Shown: positions 56,150-64,000 of the stretch, one piece after another | How positions within the stretch are numbered: the first letter of the stretch is position 1 | Layout of the letters: each line of letters begins with the position of its first letter | Translations under genes and position numbers: made by a program | Assembly: GCA_027320425.1 (NCBI GenBank) | Contig: DAHVLJ010000008.1 | Span: forward strand, 1-64,000 | Direction of reading: 5' to 3' | DNA length: 64,000 nt | DNA from: Nitrososphaerota archaeon | GTDB taxonomy: Archaea > Thermoproteota > Nitrososphaeria > Nitrososphaerales > Gagatemarchaeaceae | Notes under the pieces: model-generated | Told to the model about the DNA's origin: nothing | What the model saw: the letters and a program-made list of their open reading frames with translations, nothing else | Databases searched by the model: none

Positions 56150-56818
56150 GTGAAAATAGAAATGAGTCAAGGAGCGTGGAAGGAGACGAGGACTGGAGTG
56201 GCTACGGTGAGTTGGGACAACAAAACAATCCATCTAGATGTGCCTGCAATCAAGAATACAAAGACAGGGAAGATACGAGTCAGACTCGAAGACGTCGCTC
56301 GGGTTGAACTAGAAACACTCGCAAGAGAGGCTGGAATTGAGCCTCGGGATTTCCCCATTCTGCTAGTGCTCAAGGCTCAGATGGGAGGGTTCCACAACAA
56401 GGAAGAAGTCCAATTTCAGTATCACCTAAATAAGATGCTCTTCTATCAATGGAAGGAAATGGAGAAGCTTGGCCTAGGGGAGAGCTTCCCCCACGACGAG
56501 TTCAAGAAAGCAGATAGGGGCCCTGTGCCAGCGAACATAGAAAGTGACTTGGCAAGGCTATCTGGGCTCGGCCTGATATCAGTCGAGCGCCATCGCTGGG
56601 GTGAAAGGCCTCGCGATGAGTCGAAACAAATCAAGTTGACAACAAAAGGATCGGAGTTGGCGAATAAGTTTCTCAGAAGAACCCCTGAAGACCTCATGGC
56701 AACGACGGCCGAGGTAAAGGCGATGATTGGCACATTACCTCCCCCTTCGGTAAAAGAGAAGGTGCACAGGGAATACCCCGAATTCCGGACTACCTACAAG
56801 GTCGAAGATTCCGATTAG
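56150..56818 (+). CDS. Hypothetical protein with possible Panacea/SocA-like C-terminal region
   Basis: YHLNKMLFYQWKEMEKLGLGESFPHDEFKKADRGPVPANIESDLARLSGLGLI resembles the Panacea KxLxY...GPVP pattern. By-eye only. Confidence 0.6.
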   Translation: MKIEMSQGAWKETRTGVATVSWDNKTIHLDVPAIKNTKTGKIRVRLEDVARVELETLAREAGIEPRDFPILLVLKAQMGGFHNKEEVQFQYHLNKMLFYQWKEMEKLGLGESFPHDEFKKADRGPVPANIESDLARLSGLGLISVERHRWGERPRDESKQIKLTTKGSELANKFLRRTPEDLMATTAEVKAMIGTLPPPSVKEKVHREYPEFRTTYKVEDSD

Positions 56819-57106
56819 CCACTCAGCTCCCCTTTTTCAGCAAGTCTGCCGTGTAAAGACCTTGCAGAATCGCGTCTAGGAACAGTCTTCTGGCTAGGAA
56901 GGCAACCAGACCTTCTTAACAAGGCCGACCTAGATGCAACAGGAATTCATTCGCTACCCCAATTTCTCTTAGAAGTACTTGCTAGCGCCAGAGGAAGGAC
57001 AAAGGACGTTTGACGGGCTGACCGAAGGCCAAAAGTCCCTTGTGGCAGTGATAAAATGAATTGCCTGGAAACACTTAATGCCTTTGGAGAATGAAACCTT
57101 GGTCAG

Positions 57107-60100
57107 TTGTCAGACGAGTACGGTGACCAACCGCCTAGCGCTACCGAGTCTCTCGCTGATGAGAAAGTCGCTATCAAAGATAAACTCGAAGCGAGTCAAT
57201 CCGAAGCTAACAAGCATGCCGCTGATACAAAAATGGAGATTGACAATGTTTCAGCGCAATTAGCGGCAGATGGTCAGACTATCAAGGAATATCACGCCCA
57301 AATCTCGCGTGAGACGGCAGCTGGTCTCGCTAACCTCCGGATTCGGATTAGGAGTACCCTGTACAAGTCAACTTATTCACTTAGAGTATACATGTTAATC
57401 CAGATATCCCTACTGGTACTTGTCGGGCTGCTTGGTAGCTATTTCACCTATCCTATTAACTTCGGTCTATTCTGTGGTTTTGTTGCTGCCTGGGGCATAA
57501 TCAGTACGGTTACAGTTGCCGAGGTCCGAGGTCAGCTTAGGAGCATATCACGCAATTCATCGAGTGCAGAATCCGATATAGACGGATTCAACGAGAGGCT
57601 CGTAACCACCTCATCGAAGTTTCCAACCCCAAGGAATGACACAACGGTCGTAGGAAGATTGTTCGCCACGCTCCAGGCAGACCTGGGCCAGATCGCTACT
57701 AACGCCAGTTCATTCTTCCCCTTCATGTCGAAGTTCGAAAGGGCGCTTGAAGTGGACCAATTCATGGATAGGTTTTCTTTTGCATTGAAGAGATACGACT
57801 TCGATTCCTATTCACTCGACGCCAAGCGAGCCTTCCTGGGCCGAGTCAAACTCACCACCAATAAAACGGCATGGCTTGGTGGACTCTCAGAAGCTGCTTC
57901 ATCAATCTACGGAGAAATCCCCAGCGTCTTGTTCCGACTGATGTATTACGAGACTTGGGATAGAGAGAACATCAAGGCGACGTGGGCGGAAGTCAAGGGA
58001 GATTCAAAGGAGGACTCTGGCGTTAGAGATGCCTTTGCGATGCTGCTTATATCCAAAAACTTGGTGGATAGCCAGGGACTGGACGAGGGGGCACGCGCCA
58101 CTCTCTCCGATATTCTATTCGGCATGGAAGACTACACCCTGCTAGATTTCAAAACTAGGGCAACGGAATTCTACCACAACCTCCGCTTGTTAAAGGAGGA
58201 ATGTCTCAAGGTATTGGACTCATATGACCTAAGCATTGCAATCAATAGGGAATCGATTACTGGACTTTCACCACCTTCTTCCGATCCGACGGAGTGGCAA
58301 GAAGGTGTCATAAAATACATTGCAGATCAGGTTCACCAGAAGATTCGCGGAGAGAACCTGGTGGACTTATCGACCAAGACAGGTGGTGGTGAGTTGCCGT
58401 CTACGGCTGCCGTAGAGACACTAATTCTGGTAGAGGGCGTGGGCGATGTGACGCGCGAACAGATCTGGAAGTCGATATTCAATTCAGAGACCTCGAATGT
58501 CCAAATCAGGTATCTGGCGAGCCTCATTGCCAAGAAGCGAGTATTTCGCCTCCACAAGGAGTTTTCGAGAGAGGCATTCATTGAGCATTTGACACTTGTA
58601 CTAAGGTCATCCCCTGACGATTTCCGTTTAGGAAGAGTCGAAGAAGGCGTCGAGAGCCTTGAACAGGAAATCTTGCGTGTGAAGCGTGGCGTTGCGAGGA
58701 CAAATGAGCGTATGCGCTTCGGGTTGAGTGATGTTTCCTTTGTGGATTCCTTCGTTCCAAAGAAGATATCAGAAGTTGAGGAAGAAGTAGTTCGAGAATT
58801 CGCCAAAGTGGCCAGAGACGTAAACCCTGATGTCACTAGATTGCTCTACTTCTACGTGATAGGTTCCGACAAAGGTCTGGAGTCTTTTTCCGCGATGGTA
58901 AATTCCAAGAACTTGGGGCCCCTGGCGGATTTTCTCGTGGTCAAAGGGTTCGTACCCAAACGGCGATTCAACGAGTATCTTGTGCTCCTACTTGCCCAGT
59001 TGCCAAGCTTCGATCTGGCCTCATTCAGCGATTCGTACAATATCTACGAAAAGCTGTTCAGTAAGATTTCTACATTTCACGCTTTTCTTGAACGTCATCA
59101 GATAGCAGTAGATGCGAATCTCCCATCGTTCAGCAATATCTTAAGCGACTCCGGACCAAAGAGGGGGCTAGACTTTCCACTGTTGTTCTTTGAGGTAGGT
59201 CTCACTATGGTCAGTAAGAAACTTGACCAGATTACTTTGTCCGACGAACAGCATTCTGAGTTGGCCAAGGCTGCATCAGCACTCTCTTTGAGTCTTGAAA
59301 ATGACCGAGCCTCGGAGAAGCTGGCTGAGGACCTCTTTTGGGAGCTATTTGGTGCCAAGGTTCTGTTCAATTACAGCAAACTCTATGTAGCAAATATCTC
59401 AAGGGACAAAGCGACCCTGAAAGAAGCGGCCCTCGAAACAGTCGCAAACCCAAACCCTGACCCGAGCTTTCCATTTTACCGGGAAAAGCTCCATTCCGGA
59501 ATCGTTGTGTTGGGTGAGGACACACTCCTGGCGATGAGACGAACGGAATTCGAGTCGATTTTGAAGAGAGACGAGAAGCTAGGTCTGCAAAATGAGGTAC
59601 TCCAGAACTACGCGGAATCCATCAAGGAATTCATGAGCAAAATTGATGTAAATGTAGCGAGAGAGTTCCTTTCCGCTGGCGTACTCACCGCATACATTCT
59701 GACGATCCCCCACAGTACTGCCCTCATCGAGTTCATGCGGACGCAGGAGAACGCCATTGAAGCTGCTGAGGAAGATCTAGCCGGAATAGACTCTGGGTAC
59801 CTTAGGCTAAGGCAGTTCGAAAGTGGCAGTGGAGCTGGGACGAGGATTGGTCTTGTTCCTTATGGGATGACATTCGAGGACTTTGCGGCCATGTTCGAAG
59901 ACTTGTTCGTGCGGGCGAAGCAGATAACTAAAACGACGAAGCCATTGAATTTCTACATAACTCGTGTCTTTCCATCTAATGATGCGCTTCGGGAAGTAAT
60001 GCAGGGTGGTTCCAAAGCGAACCCGCTCGAGGTGATAAGGGACTTGGTACGGAGGTATATTGTTGGCTCCGATGCCCTCTCGGTTCTCTCACTGCTAGAG

Positions 60101-60481
60101 CCGTCCGAAAACAGTCCTACGGCCTTCAATACTGTAATCTCTGGTCTTATCAACAACAAATCCAATAACCTCTTTACATTGACTAGTGATTTGATTTCGG
60201 ACATCCTAGAGAAGGACAGCGCCATGAGGACCAAGTTTGAGAGCGGTATGGTAGACGAGTCGCTTCGGGCTGCTTATGGTTCCCAAAGCCTCACTGAGCT
60301 TTGCAAGAAGGTCGAAACTCTTACCAGAGTTTCGACGGTCGATTTGGTCAAGCAAGAATTCATAGACCGATTGTATAGCATAATTCCCGACATAGGGGAC
60401 CTACCACAGGAGTCTGGAACCCGGTTGACTGATGCCCTTTTCAAGAGAATCTACGTGGTCGGAACGGTTCTCAATTCCTGA
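57107..60481 (+). CDS. 1124-aa hypothetical coiled-coil/two-TM protein, TTG start
   Basis: Single uninterrupted ORF; N-terminal charged coiled coil, TM hairpin (LIQISLLVLVGLLGSYFTYPINFGLFCGFVAAWGIISTV), about 950-aa helical C-terminal region; TATA-like acttaatg about 30 nt upstream of the TTG. Confidence 0.85.
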   Translation: MSDEYGDQPPSATESLADEKVAIKDKLEASQSEANKHAADTKMEIDNVSAQLAADGQTIKEYHAQISRETAAGLANLRIRIRSTLYKSTYSLRVYMLIQISLLVLVGLLGSYFTYPINFGLFCGFVAAWGIISTVTVAEVRGQLRSISRNSSSAESDIDGFNERLVTTSSKFPTPRNDTTVVGRLFATLQADLGQIATNASSFFPFMSKFERALEVDQFMDRFSFALKRYDFDSYSLDAKRAFLGRVKLTTNKTAWLGGLSEAASSIYGEIPSVLFRLMYYETWDRENIKATWAEVKGDSKEDSGVRDAFAMLLISKNLVDSQGLDEGARATLSDILFGMEDYTLLDFKTRATEFYHNLRLLKEECLKVLDSYDLSIAINRESITGLSPPSSDPTEWQEGVIKYIADQVHQKIRGENLVDLSTKTGGGELPSTAAVETLILVEGVGDVTREQIWKSIFNSETSNVQIRYLASLIAKKRVFRLHKEFSREAFIEHLTLVLRSSPDDFRLGRVEEGVESLEQEILRVKRGVARTNERMRFGLSDVSFVDSFVPKKISEVEEEVVREFAKVARDVNPDVTRLLYFYVIGSDKGLESFSAMVNSKNLGPLADFLVVKGFVPKRRFNEYLVLLLAQLPSFDLASFSDSYNIYEKLFSKISTFHAFLERHQIAVDANLPSFSNILSDSGPKRGLDFPLLFFEVGLTMVSKKLDQITLSDEQHSELAKAASALSLSLENDRASEKLAEDLFWELFGAKVLFNYSKLYVANISRDKATLKEAALETVANPNPDPSFPFYREKLHSGIVVLGEDTLLAMRRTEFESILKRDEKLGLQNEVLQNYAESIKEFMSKIDVNVAREFLSAGVLTAYILTIPHSTALIEFMRTQENAIEAAEEDLAGIDSGYLRLRQFESGSGAGTRIGLVPYGMTFEDFAAMFEDLFVRAKQITKTTKPLNFYITRVFPSNDALREVMQGGSKANPLEVIRDLVRRYIVGSDALSVLSLLEPSENSPTAFNTVISGLINNKSNNLFTLTSDLISDILEKDSAMRTKFESGMVDESLRAAYGSQSLTELCKKVETLTRVSTVDLVKQEFIDRLYSIIPDIGDLPQESGTRLTDALFKRIYVVGTVLNS

Positions 60482-60693
60482 TCCTCTAGCGAGAGGGGTA
60501 GTTGGGTTGTGGCCGAAGGAGAAGATTTCGCAGTCAAGCATCCAGGACTAGTGAGATCCCCCAACAACTGGGTGTAAGAGAAGCGGGGAAAGTTGTAAAA
60601 GTCAGAGCCTGCTAAAGTCAGGGTGTGCAATAAACTGACTAGGTTTGCGGTATTCCCGCTCAACATAAGGAGCTGGGGGCTGGGGAGCTGACC

Positions 60694-61653
60694 ATGGCGC
60701 TTTCAGGATTCGAGGGTCAAGTAACAGCAGCAGTCGAGAAGCTCGGCGAGAGCATCGTCAGCGTGAGCAGCATGAGGCTCGAGAGACGATTCTTCGGCAT
60801 CGTCCCGCTGGAGGGCCAGGGTTCGGGAATCATCCTCGACAGGGACGGGCTAGTAGTCACCAACAACCATGTCATCGACGGCGCGAACCAGGTCCACGTG
60901 AGCCTCAAGGATGGCAGGACGTTCACCGGCGAAGTGGTGGGTTCGGATGAAGCAACCGACGTGGCAGTGATTCGAGTCAACGCTTCTGACCTCCCTGCAG
61001 CAGAGCTCGGCGACTCCGAGGCCGTCAGGGTGGGCCAGTTCGTGCTCGCCATAGGCAACGCGCTCGCGCTTCCAGGGGGTCCCACCGTGTCTATGGGGGT
61101 GTTGAGCGCCAAAGGAAGGCCCCTTCCGGGTTCGGACTTCATTTTCGAAGGACTGCTGCAGACCGACGCCGCAGTGAACCCAGGCAACAGCGGAGGGCCG
61201 TTGGCAGACCTTGACGGCAAAATCATAGGGATCACCACCCTGATGATACCCTACGCGCAGGGGATGGGGTTCGCGATACCGATCAACACTGTGAAGAGGA
61301 TCGCCCAGGAGATACTCCAGAACGGGAGGGTGAGCCGAAGATGGATCGGGATCTCGGGAATCGACGTCACCCCACAGCTCGCCCGAAGGTACAGCCTGCA
61401 GACCGACACAGGTTTCCTTGTGGCAGAAGTGGTCCCCCGAAGCCCGGCCGAGTTCGCAGGGCTGCGCAACGGGGACGTCGTCGTGGGGGCTGACGGGGCT
61501 GGGGTGAAGCACACCAAAGACCTGCTCATGGCCATTTCGAAGGCGGAGTCGGGAGGGAAGGTGAGATTGGAGATCAACCGGGCAGGAAGGAAGGGCGAGC
61601 TTGACGTCAGCCCGGCCGAGGCGCCCCCCATCCAGACCTACGACGGGAGATAA
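60694..61653 (+). CDS. HtrA/DegP-like S1C serine protease with PDZ domain
   Basis: GQGSGIILDRDGLVVTNNHVID; ATDVAVIRV; QTDAAVNPGNSGGPLADLDGKIIGI; C-terminal PDZ. Confidence 0.94.
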   Translation: MALSGFEGQVTAAVEKLGESIVSVSSMRLERRFFGIVPLEGQGSGIILDRDGLVVTNNHVIDGANQVHVSLKDGRTFTGEVVGSDEATDVAVIRVNASDLPAAELGDSEAVRVGQFVLAIGNALALPGGPTVSMGVLSAKGRPLPGSDFIFEGLLQTDAAVNPGNSGGPLADLDGKIIGITTLMIPYAQGMGFAIPINTVKRIAQEILQNGRVSRRWIGISGIDVTPQLARRYSLQTDTGFLVAEVVPRSPAEFAGLRNGDVVVGADGAGVKHTKDLLMAISKAESGGKVRLEINRAGRKGELDVSPAEAPPIQTYDGR

Positions 61654-61694
61654 GGGCCGCCTCCTTTATCTCGCGCCTTTGACATGGCGGCCCG

Positions 61695-62828
61695 TTGGCC
61701 TTCACGACCACCGTGGTCGGCAGCTTTCCCCGTTCCAGGGAGCTCATCGACGCCACCAAACGGCACGCCAAAGGCGAGGTGAAACAGGCAGAGCTCGACA
61801 GACTCCTCGAGGGGGCGACGAAGTCGATTATCGCGCAGGAGGAAGAAGCCGGGGTAGAAGTCATCACCGACGGTGAGCAGAGGCGCAGCAGCTTCGTGAG
61901 CTTCGTCGGGGACAAGATTCCGGGTTTCAAGGTGATGCACATAACCCAGCTCAACGCGGATGCGATGGAGATACTGAAGAGGAACAAGGTACAGCTAACA
62001 TACATGAGAGCAGTGATCGCCGAAGAGCTCGAGGACTCCGTCATCGCCGCTGACGAGTTCAAGGCGGCGCGGAAGTACTCCAAGAGGCCGTTCAAGGTCA
62101 CGCTCCCGGCACCGTACCTCGTCATGTGGGAGAGTTGGCACAGCAAGCTTTCGAAGGCGGCCTATCCCACCCCCGAGGACTTCGCCTACGCTTACGCAAA
62201 GCTGCTGAGGAAGGAAGTGCTCAGGCTCAAGGAAGCGGGGGTCTCCTTCATCCAGATAGACGAGCCCATGCTCGGCGACCTGACCGAAGCGGGGGACAAG
62301 CCCGACAGGTACAGACGAGTCTTCAACGAGCTATACGGCCAGGAATACAGGGGGTTCAAACAGGAGCTGAAGCTCGCGGTCGACCTCCTCAACGAGGTGA
62401 CCAAGGGAGTGGACGGGGTCAGGCTGGGGGTCCACATGGACAGGTGGCCGAACAAAGACTCCCCATACTTCGACCTCGGCTACGAAAGGTTCCTTCCGGA
62501 GCTCCTAGAGACCAAGGCCGACCAGTTCGTCCTCGAATATACCTCGCCTGGTACAGGAGACCCAGCCAAGCTGGTGAAAGAGTTCCCCGAAAAGATGGAG
62601 ATAGGGCTCGGGGTCGTAAGCGTCCAGGACTATGAGGTCGAGTCCCCCGGCACCATCGTCTCCAGGGTGAAACGGGTCATCGGGTCCATCGAGCCGGAGC
62701 GGATCTGGCTGAACCCGGACTGCGGCTTCGCGCCTGGGATGTTCAGGACTTTCCCCACCGACGTGGCGTTCGCCAAGCTGAAGTCGATGACGAAGGCGGC
62801 GGAAATGCTTAGGAAAGAGTACGCCTGA
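61695..62828 (+). CDS. MetE-like (vitamin B12-independent type) methionine synthase, TTG start
   Basis: TTTVVGSFPRSREL; ITDGEQRRSSF; FIQIDEPML; LGVHMDRWPNKD; IWLNPDCGFAPG. Confidence 0.88.
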   Translation: MAFTTTVVGSFPRSRELIDATKRHAKGEVKQAELDRLLEGATKSIIAQEEEAGVEVITDGEQRRSSFVSFVGDKIPGFKVMHITQLNADAMEILKRNKVQLTYMRAVIAEELEDSVIAADEFKAARKYSKRPFKVTLPAPYLVMWESWHSKLSKAAYPTPEDFAYAYAKLLRKEVLRLKEAGVSFIQIDEPMLGDLTEAGDKPDRYRRVFNELYGQEYRGFKQELKLAVDLLNEVTKGVDGVRLGVHMDRWPNKDSPYFDLGYERFLPELLETKADQFVLEYTSPGTGDPAKLVKEFPEKMEIGLGVVSVQDYEVESPGTIVSRVKRVIGSIEPERIWLNPDCGFAPGMFRTFPTDVAFAKLKSMTKAAEMLRKEYA

Positions 62829-62839
62829 AACGACCTCAG

Positions 62840-63799
62840 TTGGCACTGAAGGCGTCCCTGGGAAGCCGTCCTGTCATCTACGAAATCGTGCCTCCGCGGA
62901 AGGACACTTCCAGATTCGGCACAGACTTGCGGGTGCTCGATGACGTTCTCAACGACGGCAGAATAGCAGCCATCAATATCCCAGAGCTGATCAGAAGGCG
63001 GTCTGAGCGGGGCGAAGTGGTGTATTCCCCGGCCACGATACCCCCAGAGGAGTATGCGTTGATGATCAGGGACCACAAGGAGCCCATCGTCAACCTGATC
63101 GCACCGAGGCTGGAGAAGGAAGCGCTCCTCCGACGCGTCCGGAAGGTGCTCGCGGATTACATGATCCCCAACCTCATCCTCGTGGGGAGGGAGAGGCGAG
63201 AGGACAGGCTCCCGGGGCCTGACGTCGTCCAGGCGCTCAGCCTGGTCAGGGGGATGAAGACCCAGTCTACCACGCTAGGCGGGATATGCATCTTCTCCCG
63301 GAGTTCATCCGGGACAGACGAAAAGGGGGCCAGTCTGGGGAAGATCTCCGAAGCGGAGCGCCTGTGGAACAAGGCATCCGCAGGATGCGACTTCGTCACG
63401 GGCCAAATTACCTTCGAGTCTGGTCCGGTCATTGGTCTCCTCAGGGACTACCAGGAACTCTGCGATAGGAGAGGGACCAGGCCTGTAACTGTGTTTGTCA
63501 GCCTCACCACGGTGCCCACCGAGGGCATCCTCCGCCTGCTCGAGTCGCTTGACGTCGTGGTGCCTCCCGACATCAGGAAGAAACTCCTTCGCAGCGAGGC
63601 CATGGGCGAGGAGTCGGTAAGGATAGCATCCGAGGTCTTTGGCGAAGTCGTCGACGGTGTCGAGAGAGAAGGAACGAGCGTGCCGCTCGGACTTCAAATC
63701 GAACAGGTCGGTGTCAACAACGGAGCGCTTTCTCTGGAGCTGCTCGATTCTGTGTACCCGATCCTGAAGGGAGCCCGACCTCGGTCTCCCAACAATTAA
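62840..63799 (+). CDS. Methylenetetrahydrofolate reductase-like protein
   Basis: VIYEIVPPRKDTSRF; AINIPELIRRR; ASAGCDFVTGQITFESGPVIGLLRDY; downstream of the MetE-like gene. Confidence 0.75.
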   Translation: MALKASLGSRPVIYEIVPPRKDTSRFGTDLRVLDDVLNDGRIAAINIPELIRRRSERGEVVYSPATIPPEEYALMIRDHKEPIVNLIAPRLEKEALLRRVRKVLADYMIPNLILVGRERREDRLPGPDVVQALSLVRGMKTQSTTLGGICIFSRSSSGTDEKGASLGKISEAERLWNKASAGCDFVTGQITFESGPVIGLLRDYQELCDRRGTRPVTVFVSLTTVPTEGILRLLESLDVVVPPDIRKKLLRSEAMGEESVRIASEVFGEVVDGVEREGTSVPLGLQIEQVGVNNGALSLELLDSVYPILKGARPRSPNN

Positions 63800-63824
63800 T
63801 AGCGATGTGCCGCCTGGTCGGCCC

Positions 63825-64000
63825 ATGAAGCGGAGCACCCAGGCGGCCGTCCTCTGCGGCGGGAGGGGAGAGCGCCTGAAGCCGCTCACAGACTACTTCC
63901 AGAAGGTGATGATACCGATCGGCCCTAAGAAGCTCCCTCTCCTGGCCTACATCATCGCGTTGATGCGCCACCATGGCATCACCAGGGTGACCCTCCTCAC
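63825..64000 (+). CDS. Sugar nucleotidyltransferase, N-terminal fragment (truncated by window end)
   Basis: MKRSTQAAVLCGGRGERLKPLTDYFQKVMIPIGPKKLPLLAYIIALMRHHGITRVTLL. Confidence 0.85.
   Translation, partial: MKRSTQAAVLCGGRGERLKPLTDYFQKVMIPIGPKKLPLLAYIIALMRHHGITRVTLL

Noticed and set aside
60509-60580. Short GTG ORF (VAEGEDFAVKHPGLVRSPNNWV*) after the giant gene
   Set aside because: 22 codons only; could be a gene remnant but nothing independent supports it.
1-64000. CRISPR arrays, cas genes, rRNA genes, IS elements/transposases
   Set aside because: Looked for regularly spaced repeats and recognisable families and saw none. I cannot exclude divergent short elements without computation.

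Overview
High-GC archaeal chromosome segment, most consistent with a Thaumarchaeota/Nitrososphaeria-like lineage: A/V-type ATPase genes, polyprenyl (GGPP-type) synthase, two geranylgeranyl-reductase-like FAD proteins, thermosome, CdvB/ESCRT-III, HerA-NurA, and many TTG/GTG starts. The window carries the end of an A/V-ATPase operon (B-D-small TM ORF-H-I-K), nuoABCD, citrate synthase plus a CBS protein, Acs, PolX, thermosome, a MetE-like/MTHFR-like pair, peptidases, two related MFS transporters and several regulators. Three tRNA genes are visible and all are interrupted by short introns that fold into bulge-helix-bulge (BHB) motifs: tRNA-Glu(UUC) with a D-arm intron, tRNA-Leu(UAA) with D-arm and canonical introns, and tRNA-Arg(CCU) with a canonical intron. 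Two small mobile-looking loci sit on tRNA genes: a ~1 kb segment bounded by an 18-bp repeat of the tRNA-Glu 3' end, and a free-standing LAGLIDADG-like endonuclease next to tRNA-Leu with a tRNA-Leu 5'-end-like sequence on its far side. The best candidate for an undescribed system is the lower-GC island at about 55.7-60.6 kb: an 88-aa ORF, a coupled 222-aa ORF with a possible Panacea/SocA-like C-terminus, apparently decayed coding sequence, and a 1124-aa coiled-coil/two-TM protein of no family I recognise. All family calls come from reading motifs by eye. No database search or structure prediction was run.
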